Positions 12,301-24,680 of a DNA stretch of 64,000 nt are shown here, one piece after another. Origin of the DNA: Gymnothorax reevesii. Its lineage: Eukaryota > Chordata > Actinopteri > Anguilliformes > Muraenidae. The notes under the pieces were generated by a model. The model was not told the DNA's origin. It saw only the letters and a list, made by a program, of their open reading frames with translations, and did not search any database. Made by a program: the position numbers and the translations under genes. Each line of letters starts with the position of its first letter. Positions within the stretch are counted from its first letter, which is position 1. The stretch is from positions 97,731,947-97,795,946 of the forward strand of contig CM056573.1 of NCBI GenBank assembly GCA_029721435.1, in the 5' to 3' direction.

Positions 12301-13318
12301 ATGGCCAGAGGCTCTCCAACCTGTGAAGGCTTGCGTAAAAAAAATTGTGGAATACTTTAAAAACAATGTTCCTCAATGTTAAATTGCAAAGGCTTTGAAG
12401 GTCTCATCATCAACAGTGCATAATATCATCAAAAGATTCAGAGACATTGGAAAAATCTCTGTGCGTAAGGGCCGAAGACCTTTACTGGATGCCCATGATC
12501 TTCGGGCCCTCAGACGCCACTGCATCACTCACCGGCACGATTCTGTCATTGACATTATTAAATGGCCCCAGGAATACTTCAAGAAACTACTGTCGGTAAA
12601 CACAGTCCACTGTGCCATTCACAGATGCCACCTAAAACTCTATCATGCAAAAAGAAAGCCATTGTTGAGCATGATTCAGAAGCGCCGCCATATTCTGTGG
12701 GCCAAGGCTCATTTAAAATGGACTGTAGCAAAGAAGCAAAGTGTCCTGTGGTCAGCCAAGTCCAAATTTGACATTCTTATTGGAAATCATGGGCGTTGTG
12801 TCCTCCGGGCTAAAGAGGAGAAAGACCATCCCTCCTGTTATCAGCATTCAGTTCAAAAGCCAGCATCTTGAATGGTATGGGGATGCATTAGTGCATATGG
12901 TGTGGGACACTTGAATGTTTTAAAAAGCACCATAAATGTTGAAAGGTATATCAAGGTTTTAGAGCAACATATGCTCCCCTCCAGATGTCATCTACTCCAG
13001 GGAGGGCCTTGTGTATTTCAGCAGTACAATGCAAAACCGCATACTGCAGCTATTATAACAGCATGGCTTTCTAGCAGGAGAGTGTGTGTGCTGAACTGGC
13101 CTGCCTGCAGTCCTGATCTTTCACCGACTGAGAACATTTGGCGCATAATTAATCAAAAAGTCTGTTAATGGAAACCCAAAACTCTCCAGCAGCTGGAAGC
13201 CTGTATTAATCAAGAGTGGGATCAAATTCAAATGGCTAAACTCAAGAAACTTGTCTCCTCAATGCCCAGACACCTCCACTCTGTGTTAAAAAGAAGGGGC
13301 GATGCTACACCATGGTAA
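12301..13318 (+). pseudogene. Tc1-like transposase, broken
   Basis: This is a remnant of a Tc1/mariner DDE transposase, the enzyme that cuts and inserts the element at TA. The start MARGSP at 12301 is followed by a frameshift. The helix-turn-helix region is readable from 12395 ([14 protein letters not shown]). Tc1 landmarks follow: [16 protein letters not shown], a second block from 12872 with MVWGCISAYG, NAKPHTA, SPDLSPTENIW, and the end RRGDATPW near 13318. The family motif WSDES reads WSAKSK and QQDNAKPH reads QQYNAKPH, so two of the three catalytic acids are lost and only the final Glu remains. Several stops interrupt it, so it is inactive. Confidence 0.9.
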
Positions 13319-13540
13319 ACAAGCCCCTGTTCCAACTTTTTTGAGACCTGTAGCAGCCATTGAATTTGAAATGAGTTCATTTTATGGATAAATTGTAAAA
13401 TTTCTTAGTTTCAACATTTGTTATGCTATCTCTGTTTTATTGTGAATAAAATACTGGCTGGTGTGATTTGAAAGTCATTGCGTTTTGATTTTAGTCACAA
13501 TTTACACTTTGTCCCAACTATTTCGGATTTGGGGTTTTAT
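13319..13540 (+). mobile_element. 3' terminal region of the Tc1-like element
   Basis: After the transposase, the familiar fish Tc1 terminus is present: TTCCAACTTTTTTGAGACCTG, TTTCAACATTTGTTATG, a T-rich stretch, then TTTGTCCCAACTATTTCGG ending near 13540. The matching 5' terminal repeat is missing, because the coding start abuts the MITE at 11365-12283. Confidence 0.75.
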
Positions 13541-13551
13541 ATTATTGACTT

Positions 13552-13679
13552 CATCAAAAATCTCAATATTTTGTGACAGCTCGAGCAGTCATCCTCGCAA
13601 TATCGTCAGAATATCAAGATCGAGGTATTCACCCAAAATTATTGTGATATTTAATTTTTCCCATATCACCCAGCCCTAG
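13552..13679. repeat. Fish dispersed repeat ending CAGCCCTAG
   Basis: The stretch ends ATATCACCCAGCCCTAG, whose inverse CTAGGGCTGGGTGATAT is a very common terminus of short fish repeats. It also has the usual CAATATCG/AATATC-rich body. No second end was located. Confidence 0.45.
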
Positions 13680-16600
13680 TTAATTCTGTCAGAACATTCA
13701 GTCAAAAGGGTTATGTCAGAGTAATTTTAATTTGTTGTCACGGCTCAGTTTTGTTTTGGCAAGTTTGACATAAGTGAAGAACATGTGACACCGCTCTTGT
13801 TGTTGCACACCGTGTCATTTTATGGGAAGCCTCCATCCTGCCAGAGGCAAATGTTGAGGAGTGAACTATTCCCATAAATAATTCTCCTGAATGGCAACTT
13901 GCCCAAACCTGCAAGCATCTCCTAAAAACAAAATAAAATTCAGGCCAATATGATATATGGAAACCCTATTATATTTGCGATAATTGAAACCCTATTATGT
14001 TTGGGATTCATTACAGGAGCCAATGACTGTTCTCCTCCCGTGGTCCTGGTGAGAAGGAAAGGTGATTTTTTTTGTCTGAAACTAATCAGTGGCTTTTGAA
14101 GAGGATTTATAGTACAAGTTGTAGAATACATTGGTGCAGTACGTTCTAGATGGGACCCAATATTCGCTAAGCTATAGGGACTGTAAACCGAATATTCTCC
14201 TTAACACCTTCGCCTTTGAATTTTGAGATTCTGCCAATGTTTTTAGTGACCATAGGTCAGAAATCAACCTACATAGGCAATGTCTGAGGGTGTATTATTA
14301 CCCATTGACTAAAATCTGAGAACTGCCCCATTATTTTCTTTGAAAGCTGCACGTTGGCTATTGTTTCAGTCAGAAAATGGCATAAAAGCGCACTCCTCTC
14401 CCCTGATGACACCTGACAATCACTCATGACATCAGTGGAGTTGGGGATCATGTGAAGCAGGTGCTTTATGAAAGTGGTATACTTTCATAAGTGGTGGAGT
14501 GGTGGAGCTTGCTGCTCCACAGCAGCTCCAAGCTGAAAGAAAAAAGTTCTATGGGAGAAAAAATATCCCTATTTGTTTCTATGTCCTTGTGGACAGACCA
14601 GGAGGGGGCTCCATGTAGATCTGGCTAGGAGACAATAACTTTTCTATCGCTGAATTTTAGGCAGCTTCACTCTTGTACTCTTTGTGGGACTATTTCCCAC
14701 AAACATGACAAGCTATGCAAAGATGGAAATACTGAAGTAACTTTTTCACATTGCGGTTTTATGGCTTTCCGCCCACATGATCTGAAAAAACAATTTTGGT
14801 TGACACTTTTCGAGAATGAAGTTATAAGGAGTTGTTTTTAATCAACGATCAAGGCACTGGTTGGTCAATATATGCCTCACATCGGACTCTGAATGGTCAA
14901 ACGTTTGGTGAATAGCCTTCAGGGAACATTGCCGTAAATCGGTTTTGTGCCTATGGGCATTATACTAATCCAATCCAATAGGTACCTAACCAACCGTAAA
15001 CAGGGACGTTTCGCCATTCGGTTGGAATGAGGATCACAACACGAATGTGCCACTGTGGTCATGTCACGCTTCAACTGGGTTGTGAATTTAACTTTAATGT
15101 TAGCGAGACATTTATTCCTTTGTAATTTAATACACCAACTGAATTCTTACCTTCAGTCTAGCTCTCTGGAGCTTGCCCATACCCCTGCTGAAAAGCTGGC
15201 TAGCATTCCAACCCACTATTTTCTCATTCGGTTCTTTTAATTTCCAGACTGCTGTCACTGTCAGGTTTACATTTTTTTTTACGTTGGGGACGGTAATAAT
15301 GTTCGCTAAGCACAATGGCAGCACTGTATTCACGCATTTGGCCAGCTCATGTTGGCTAATTGAGGCTCCATTGGAGCTTGAAGTAGAAATCCGATATCGT
15401 ACAGGGCAGGTCATGTAGCTCAACGCGAAGCGAACATAAACGTTAGCTGGCTGGCAACTCAGCCACACTCGTTCAGCATCTCACCTTAATGCTCATTTAT
15501 ATTTTTGAGCGATCTATTTAAAATATTGATCAATGGTCTCATAACGTTAGCAAAGTGGCATTAGGGTCTTTCAAGCATTATTGGAGTTAGCAGTGTGAGG
15601 CGTTGGCATTTTCATCGCGAACGATCAATGGCGAGTTGCAGGCAATGTTGGCAGCAGATCGGACTCATTTGGAAGTAGGGTTTGCTGTGGAGAGACGGGT
15701 TTTAGCTGTCCTTGCTCACAAGTTAATTTGGTGGGAGTGTTTGTAATCATGCTAGCTAGCTAATAGCCAACGAGTGGATTTAATCAATTTTGATATAACT
15801 GTTTCAAAGGTTTACTGCCACATTCAGCACACGATGGAAAATATAGCTGAGTTCAGTGATAATTAACTAGCATGCATGAACTTATCCGAGGCTTCGCGAC
15901 AGTATTGTGCAACTGCAACCCAAGTGTGCTGGCAGATTTCAGATGTTAGCTAGCTTGCTAGTGAATCTAAAAGCAATTGCTTAGGTACAGCTAGCTAGCT
16001 ATTATGCCTACTGGAGATGCCCTTACAGCTCTGATTTTTCACTTTCAACGCCATCGCACTCTCATGACCTCTTTGACCATTGATTAGCAGCTTCTTTTAC
16101 CTAAAGAACAAACTGACAGTTCAGCCTGAGACATGTTGTTTCACTACTAGTTAAAACAGCATTATCCTTCCACGCGTGCAATAGCGTATTGCATTACTCC
16201 AGATAAAACACTACCTGTCTTCCCACCCTGCTGAAGCTAGTTAGGGAAAATGTTTGTCATTATTTTCATACTCAATTGCTGTGATTCGGTTTTGCCTTGG
16301 TAAGAGAGAAGTGACTTTGACTAGTCCGCTGCTCTTCCAAAGTGCACCGTGAGTGGAGAGGTAAAAAAGCTGAAAGTTCTGGGCGTCCTTGCGTCAAGGA
16401 CACTGAACTGCATTTGTATAGAGAATGGACGCTTCCAGCACAAAAAATGCTTCCTGTGGTCACAGGCCCTTAACTCGCAGCAAATGAAAATGATTATAAT
16501 AGCGACTGCATTGTTCAGTAAAATGCTCTCATGAGCCGTATGACCTGCTGTTCGCAGAGGTTCTGTTATATTAATGAGGCAATGTCACGGCTGAGGATCT

Positions 16601-19600
16601 GTTATAGCAGTCAATGCTGAGGATGCAAAGTGGGTGCTCATAGGTTACCTGATTGATTGTTCGGCTGTCTGCATTCTTGAATTTAGTTGCTATCTGACTT
16701 TGATTCCTTGTAGTACAACTGAATGCCTTGGAAAATCTGCAGTTTCTTTTTTATTTTTGGGCATCCCTTTTTTTATTTTCTAACATACTGCAGGTAACTG
16801 AAGCTTATTTTGTGCTTACCACTTTTGCCTCTCGCAACTGACCGCTATACACTGAACTGTCTTGAAGTTTTGCACTTGACTGCTGCAATCTACCAGGTTA
16901 TTTACACTGAAGGGGCACAATGATGGTGTATAGGAACCGTTGTCAAGGTTTGTGTCACTTGAGTGAAAGCCAGCAATTGATATCTTTCAAACTATGGCTT
17001 AAGATTGTAAATTACTACGCTAAGCATTATTGCACCTAATTATAACAAATTAAAGGCTTGTTGAAATACGACTGCAGTAGTGGTTTGAAAAAAAATCACA
17101 GGGGTGCCCCAGGAGGGAGTTTGGGAACCTTTGATCTAAACATTAAAATTTCTTTCTCTTAAGTTTTTGTTAGTAGTTATGGGCAGGCATGACTTTTTGA
17201 CAGTTTTAGTATGTGCCTTATTTTTAAAAGCGGACTACAAATTAATGTCTGTATTTTCTAAACTGTGGCAATCAACAACTAATACATTTTTGATAATAGT
17301 GGTCACTAAATCATTAGCCATGCTTTTGATTTGAGAGCCAAAGTTTTTACTTGTAGAACCCTTTGCGTAATAGAAACACCTGAATGGAGGAGTGTTAAGG
17401 AGAATTCCTAGCTTTATTACAAGAGCAGCGCCCCAGGTGGTTTGGGCAAGGAAAATAAGATTATATGTGACTGAAGTCATTGGTCTTGTAATATGAGCAG
17501 CATGTTTTCTGGCTTGGTAGCCCCGAATTGTAAAACTTTGAGAGCAAAACAGTAAACACTCGGAGCAGTGAGTTAATGGACTAAATCCCCAGTGGACCAC
17601 CTGTGTGATTGGAGATCCCTGATTACCTTTCTGCAGTGAACCGCAATCCCATAATGCCTGTCTTTCACTCCACTGCATGGGTGTGTCAAAAACTGAAAGC
17701 ACGCAAAGCTTTATGGAAAATTGTCTTCAGGAGTGGTACAATGGTGTTTGAGTCAGTGAAGGAAATGTGAGAGAAGCACTGTGTCTACCAAAATGGTCAT
17801 TTGATGAATTGTGGGGGTGGGGGAGCTGTAGTTTAGTTGTATGTGTTTAACAATTATAGAGCCCACTGCTATAAGCAATTAAGTTGCATTTTCACACGCT
17901 TTTAAGAAAGGATGGGAAACGTCTTTTATAGTTACCTAAGTCCACTGCCCCAAATTTCTCAAAATGCAAATTTTGTGACTTAAGCACAGGGGTCTTAAAA
18001 TGGAATAAGGAGTGGGGGTGGTATACTGTATAAAATCATGTTGTCTCAAAAACCCAGTAACCTCTCAGAGTTTCTTTAAAGAGAGCTGTACACACATACT
18101 GGTACTGCTGGGTTCCTACCCAGGGAAAATGTCAAAATATTATTTTCAATTGTTTTTCAGCTTGATGAGCTGCTGATGATTTTGTTGTCATTTTGGCTTT
18201 CCACGACATGATCTTTTTGTTTCAGAGGTTTGACACTCTTTCCTATGCAGCACCCATGTAATATTAATCAATGCAAAGCCAGTAAAGCAGGGCAATTTCA
18301 TGGACATGGTTTAATTCACCAGTTCATTAATTATCATGGAGGAGAAATCTGGGATAGGCCCATTTATTGGAATGATATTTCACTGTGTGAATCACTTCAT
18401 CTTCAGACTATGGAAGATTGGCCACTTGGCAACCCTGGGTCTAAAGGTGTTTTGCTCTAAGGCTCTTGGAAACCGCTTTGCAGTCAGCTTGACAAATAGT
18501 AGTTGAGAACTTGGACAGGGAGATGATGTCATCGCTGAGAAGCCTTTCCTGAATCCTGGCTGCACTCGCCATGCCTGGGGCCCATTTGGCCCTTCCTTGA
18601 AATTCTAAATGTTGAAAGAATGGAAATACTTATTTTTCTTCTACAATATATTGAAGGTTTCTGATGAATGTAGTCATTGTTCATTAGTTTACAGATCTGC
18701 TTTTCACTTAATCAAAGGCCTTGATGCTCATGGGACTGTTTCAGGAGGTAGTCAGACTTGGCTAGTTTGGCATGCAGCACGGTGTTGAAGGTTATTTCTG
18801 TTGTCTGCTGCGGACAGGGTTCATTAACTTGCACTCTATGAACTGCATACCCAAGACTCCATAGGAAATGTCCGTCAGACAAATGTTTCCTTCTGCATGA
18901 TTTCTCTGACCCAAAGAACCCCCTGGCCTCAGGAACCTCATCCCAGCCCACTGAAACTAGAATAACCTCCCAGAATGGCGTGCGGAAAAGGAGTTGCAAT
19001 TGAATCCAGTCTTCTTCTTTTGAGCCATTGTCTCCATGAGTGCATGCGCAGAAAAACCACACAAATTTGACCACGCGTGCATGTGATTTTGCACGAGAAA
19101 TTTAACATGTGAAAACACTTTAAAATCACACATGGAACATAAGTACAATAGTGTGCGCTGATGATTATACACTCAACAAAATGAAGATTAATCAGAAACC
19201 AAGTACTATTTTAGTATTTATTTCATGTAATATTTGATCATATAAGTATATGAAAGTAAGGAAACATAACAAAATATAGTAAAAACAAAAATAATTAGAT
19301 TGTGACGTTTTCTCACAAAAAGACATTATCGTAGCGTTACTGTGGATTTGCAGTTGTGGCGCATCCGCGTCCTGCCCAGAAGTGCCTGTGCATGATGGAA
19401 ACGCTAGAAGATAGATGATAGTGATAGAAGAAGAACATTTTCAATATTATGTCAAATTTTTGCTTTAGAAAACCAACCTTTCTGAAGTACTAATTTGAAT
19501 ACCATTGGCTCTGTATAGATGAAGTGGTTCCTACAGAGGACAACAAATTTTTAGTCACAAAAGAGCATTTTTGGAATTGCTGGATAGATAGTATGGGCAG

Positions 19601-20980
19601 TTTGCACATGAGGCATAGCTGAGGAGTTTAATTTATGCAACTGCTGAAAAACAGGGTTGGGACTGAACTCGCCAATATTCTGAAGTGTGTTCGTGGTTGG
19701 CTTGCTGGTGAATACTGAATAACTTATCCGGGTGTGTCATCTAGTGAGAGTTTGTCTCTGTGTCACTTAGTGCATAAATAGAGCAGCTCCATGTCTGTTG
19801 GCATGAATATCTGCGCAGACGGGTTATGGGTCGGACCTGAACGTAAATAGTTGCACGTACAAACTGAAGACATAGAAATTATCGTTGAAACTAGTGACCA
19901 CAAAAATTGCGAAACAGTACAAATCTCATTTCAATTGTATTTGATTGAGATTCCACGTTAGTTCTTTGTGAATTTTCTTAATGCAAATAAAATTACTTAA
20001 TTTAATTTATTCATGCACTCATTATTGTTCGTAAATTACGTATGGCACGACAGGCTGAGGCATAAAGTTATGCGCGCGAATATTCCTCGGAGGTTTAATG
20101 TATCTTAACCCTTTAATTGGCAAAATTTATTGGAAGGTCGGAAAAAATCAATCCTCTTGATATAATTAAGTAAAATGACATATGCGAACCACCTATACCT
20201 CGTTTTTAGTGGGTGGGCCTTATTTTGGGGGTCCTTGGAGATGGGTTACTTTATAAAATGGTTCTTGTATGAAAGAACTGGGGGTGAACATGTTGAAGCC
20301 ATATGGCAACAAATAAAAAAGAAAGGGTTAATGGTAATGCTGGTAAACAGATGCTGATAACCTATCGAGCCTGTATTGTAATTGGTGAAGGCATAACATT
20401 TGCTAATGAACCTTGCATTAGGCAAACACTAGCTTTGCTAAGCAGTTACTCCATTTAAGGTAGACTGAAAACAGTGGCATATTGCATTCATTCATGAAGA
20501 TATGTTTGTCTCTTTAACGTTACATTTCTTTTGAACGCTTCTTTGTGAGATTGTTACACAAAGAAAGCAAGGTTTTAAAATGGTGGCGAATTAGCTTAGA
20601 CCTGGCAGTAAAAATGAAAAGCCTGGAAAAGTAGCTAGGTTACCTTTTTTAAGATTGGGAATTTGTACCATCGGGCGAATTTCAATCACTGCAAAATCGC
20701 TGGCTTTTAATAATCATAATCAAATTTAGTTTTAATTATGACACACGGAATGCAAACTTGTCCACTCGCTCACTTACTGTCTTTATATTTTTTTTAATGT
20801 TGAACATTCACAACATAATGTTCTACATAGTTGGTGAGTGTACAATTGGAGCGCGAGCCTATTGTAACCTAATCATCTCCATGGGAACTCATCTGAAATG
20901 GGAAATGGGAAATCAGCCAATCACAGAGGGCCATGCCAGGACTGGTTCCCCAAACACAGAGAATCGCTGAGTTACTTAAA
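13680..20980. other. 7.3 kb without a recognised gene or element
   Basis: I searched both strands for coding blocks, terminal repeats and RNA motifs and found none I can support. The longest reading frame is 155 codons on the minus strand (17235-17702); it has no recognisable motif. GCTAGC-rich segments at 15750-16000 resemble the array at 4530 only loosely. Confidence 0.5.
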
Positions 20981-21716
20981 CCATGTTTCCATTTGGGTAC
21001 TTTCGGTATAGTACCCTTGGAACCGTACTTTTGGTACCAAACCCCTAGATCTGGTTTGCTTTTCCACTGCAGACAGTACCCTTAAATATAGGCAGAGTTT
21101 TTTACCGGATGGTAAAATGCAATGCAAACACATCAAATACACTGAAAGTGCGGAAATGTAATCTGTCGTGCAAAAAATTTGTTTTGCGTCCGGTGTGAAA
21201 GCGGCTTTAGCTGGCTACCTTTTTATTTGGTGTATTTTAATGCCAGCTAGCGAGCTAAATACTCAACTCCAGCCAAATTAGTTCTCATAATAATGGCGAT
21301 ACACAATTTAAATTGACTAAGTTTAAATGCATGAAATATACATTTGCACCTCCTCATTGCTCCATGGCGCGTTATTGCGAACAGACATTTCCAAAAATGT
21401 TTTTCTCAAAACGGTAGGCGAGACGGGTGTTTTCCTGCAGTTTCCTTATGGAATTCGCATTATGGTAGGATTCTGTTCGCCAATCAACAGACGGCAGTGA
21501 TGAAAATTCTCAGCCAATACAGAAGCCGTGTTTTAGCTCCGCCTCATTAGTATCGGATGGTAACCCTTGGTACCCCAACTGGAGGGGTGACGAAAGATGG
21601 GAATGGTTAGGAACGGTTCCAAAGGTACCTCCACAACTTTTGTAATGGAAATGCTCTGAAATTTGACACGACCCGTACCAAACCGAACTGTTCCGCTTGA
21701 TGGAAACGCGGCATTA
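20981..21716. mobile_element. hAT-type MITE with GTTTCCAT ends
   Basis: The left end (CATGTTTCCATTTGGGTACTTTCGG) and the right end (inverse GCGTTTCCATCAAGCGGAACAGTTCGG) are imperfect inverted repeats. The subterminal sequence carries GGTACC-type motifs on both sides (near 21005-21042 and 21550-21630). No transposase is recognised. A half copy of the palindromic MITE family lies inside at 21143-21210. Confidence 0.6.
21143..21210. repeat. Half copy of the 4957-5124 MITE family
   Basis: It shares GAAATGTAATCTGT.GT.C and CGGTGTGAAAGCGGCTTTAG with the right arm of the palindrome at 4957-5124. The left arm is absent. Confidence 0.6.
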
Positions 21717-22430
21717 GTCAAAGAAATCCTTGCTAGCCCACACCTCAAACTCCTACCTCTCACACAAAAAAAGTTAATCCTGAAACCAATATAACCAATA
21801 ATTCAAGGCACAAGACTGTTGAGTGCGTGGATGTCTTTTTTTATTTCTTAGAGTGATATAATGTTGGAATTACAGTGATCTAAAACTGTCTGTTTGCTGT
21901 TCTCCCAAGAATGTTTGGGTGATTTTTAAATGGAAAAGATAGAAAAATTTGACGTGCTTCATGTCCTTTGACTGTTCCCTGAGGCAAAACTATCTACCTT
22001 TGTGTGAAAAAACTATAGTAATGTGACGCCAATAAATTTTCCTACGTTTTTGTAAAATTTAATGAAGGGGGATTTCAAATTTATGGAAGTCAGAGCGATT
22101 TAAAAAGTATTTTTTCCATTCTGTCTGCTCTCAGCTCCCACTCGAGCTGTGACATCACGCACTCTTGCTTTTGACATTCATTCTAATGAGAAAATTTTTG
22201 TCCCTTTTCTGGGAATTATCCAGACACTGTACACTGAAAGTCAATCAAAAGCTATAGGCTTCATCCTCTGACCACTGTCAACTTGCATGTGAAATATTAA
22301 AAGGATTGGATAAGAATTGCAGTCTGTTGAGCGTTCACAAGAAAATCTCTACGGACGCGCGACAGCTGCAAATCCATAATACCCCTGGACACTCCGTCCG
22401 GGGCTAAAATAATGTCACTTTGAGAGAAAA

Positions 22431-23780
22431 AGTCTAGTATGACCACCCTTTGCTTTGATTACAGCATTTCATCTTTTAGGCATAGTTTTCACATTTTTTA
22501 TTTCCTCAGACGCTAAACCATTGCATATGGTTTCAAGTCCTTTCCAAAGAGATTCTTTCTATGTTACAACAGTTTTGCTCAATTGGATTAAGGTCTGGAC
22601 TTTGAGCAGGCCAAGTCATCACTTTTATGCCACCGGATGTTTCTTTCCAACTGAGAGAATTCTTGCACGGCTTGGAAGTGTGTTTAGGGTCATTATCTTA
22701 TTGAAAATAAAATCCCGATCTATCAGTCTCTTTCCGGATGCCAGTGCATGCCTCACAAGGATGCTGTGATACTTTCAGTGCCCTTCATAATTATTGGCAC
22801 CCCTGGTTACGATGTGTTCTTTAGCTTCTAATAAATTCAGTTTTTTTCTAAATAATATAGAACCACAATGAAAAGAAGAGGAAAATCCTACCTTTAATTC
22901 AAGTGCATTTATTCAGTGGAGAAAAAAATCCTACATTAAGAAATAGTTCTTTTACATCAAATCATGAGTGCCACAATTATTTGCACCCCTGATGTTAATA
23001 CTTTGTACAACCCCCTTTAGCCATCAAAACAGCACCTAATCTTTTCCTATAATGTTTCACAAGATGGGAGAATACAGAATACAGGGGGATCTTCGACCAT
23101 TCCTCTTGATTCCATGATTCCATCGATTTGAGATCATTGGCTCTGTTCAACCAGACTGAGCCTCAAACTTTAAAATTACCACCTCCATGTTTTACTTAAG
23201 GGGTTAAACTGTCATTCTTGAAATGTTCTCCAACTATTCAGCACACACAAGTTCTGCATTTGGATGAGAGAATTTTGAATTTTAATTCACTGTTCCAAGG
23301 GACTTGTTTTCACTCCATTGGTGTCCAGTCCTTTAATTTTTTTAGCAAAGTATTTGTTTTTGATATTGTCTGCTCTTGGCAGCAATACGACCAATCAGAC
23401 CATTTTCACACAGGCATCTGGAAATAGTAGACCTTGATGCTTTCATCTCTTCACTTCTGATGCTAATGATATCATCTTGGAGTTTTCATGCCGTCAACCA
23501 GCATTTTTATTTTACTTTTCTTACGCTGGTAAAGACCATCAGAGGCACATAATTTCTGTTTTGCACCTCTATTGCCACTAGTTTTCAGCAAACTGGTACA
23601 GGTATCTTTGAAACACTGGTCTTTCTTACAGTGCCATGGCATCTTTTAACATCTTCAGCATCATGTCAGGCTACAATTCGGCTACAAACAATCTCAGAGA
23701 GCTCTGAGTTACATTGAGAGCATTTGGGGGGATGCATTTTCAAATACAGCAGAGCTGCTGTGGGTGCTACAAAAAAAATT
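22431..23780 (-). mobile_element. Decayed Tc1-like copies, minus strand
   Basis: 22431-22775 reads on the minus strand like the C-terminal half of a Tc1 transposase; the usual S-P-D-L-N-P-I-E block is visible as ATTGGATTAAGGTCTGGACT at about 22580-22599. From 22785 a second unit starts with a terminal-like segment (TTCATAATTATTGGCACCCC), and weaker transposase-like blocks follow to about 23700. No frame is open over any useful length. Whether this is one rearranged element or two adjacent ones is unclear. Confidence 0.6.
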
Positions 23781-24424
23781 ATCGCACAAATTGACGTTGT
23801 GCAAATGTGAAATCTGATGATAGGATTGGGAATGATTGGGTGATGTGATTAAATAAATTTTCAGCAAAATCATTGACATGATATCTCCGCGAGTCAAGTT
23901 CTTATCCCTCTCAACAAATCATCGACAAAAACATTAAGATGAAGCCCTGGCACTTTTTATTTATTCAAGTATTTCCTTTCTGACATAATACTTTGTACAC
24001 TTGCATACCAGATCAGATGTCATTATGCAGTCACAATGTCATAATTTTGGCAACTTGTCTGTCTCTATACGAATTTAATTTAATTTCTCGGTCATAACCA
24101 TCATGTCTTTCTTACATTAATTTATTATTAATGTATGGAGGGGCATTAATGGCCTTACTTGGATGATACCATATACAGAATGGGAATCTGCAATGATGTA
24201 GTCTCCTTGTATTCTGGTCGCACACATTTTGGATTTGGGACCAATCCATGAACATGTATACCATGGGATATTTCCAGATACAGGTCCTTTTTGTCCAATG
24301 TGCATTTCTGTAAGTTCCATATGGATTGATATCATTTATCAGTATTATTGAACCTTGTGTTTGTCAATACTCATGTTACTGCTGCACATTAAGTTACTGG
24401 TGAATCTTTGAGAATGTGCGCCAT

Positions 24425-24680
24425 TTTTGTGATGTTACATGTGGTAACATGTTTTCCACATGTGCTCTATGATACCACATTTCACAACATTTGGAAAATT
24501 TTTCAACGTGTGCTCCACATGTTATAATCTCACTGGTTATAACAATTTCCATGTGTGCCCTCCATGGCACCACATTACAACATTTGATACCATGATTTCC
24601 ATTTGTGTGCCTATGTTGCAACATATGGTGACGTTTTCCTCATGTGATCACATATGGCCACGTGTTCATATGTAGTAAAC
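24425..24680. repeat. Degenerate tandem repeat rich in ACATGTG/CACAT
   Basis: Motifs such as ACATGTG, TTTCCA, CACAT and ACAACAT recur every 45-75 bp with alternating orientation, so the region is both tandem and partly self-complementary. Units are too diverged to give one period. No coding content is seen. The adjacent blocks 21717-22430, 23781-24424 and 24681-26677 hold nothing I recognise. Confidence 0.45.

Noticed and set aside
17235..17702. A 155-codon minus-strand open frame
   Set aside because: No recognisable domain, no splice or promoter context and ordinary AT-rich composition. A frame of this length can occur by chance in 64 kb on six frames.
24340..24680. A CRISPR-like array
   Set aside because: Repeats are degenerate, of both orientations and irregularly spaced, and the DNA is vertebrate.
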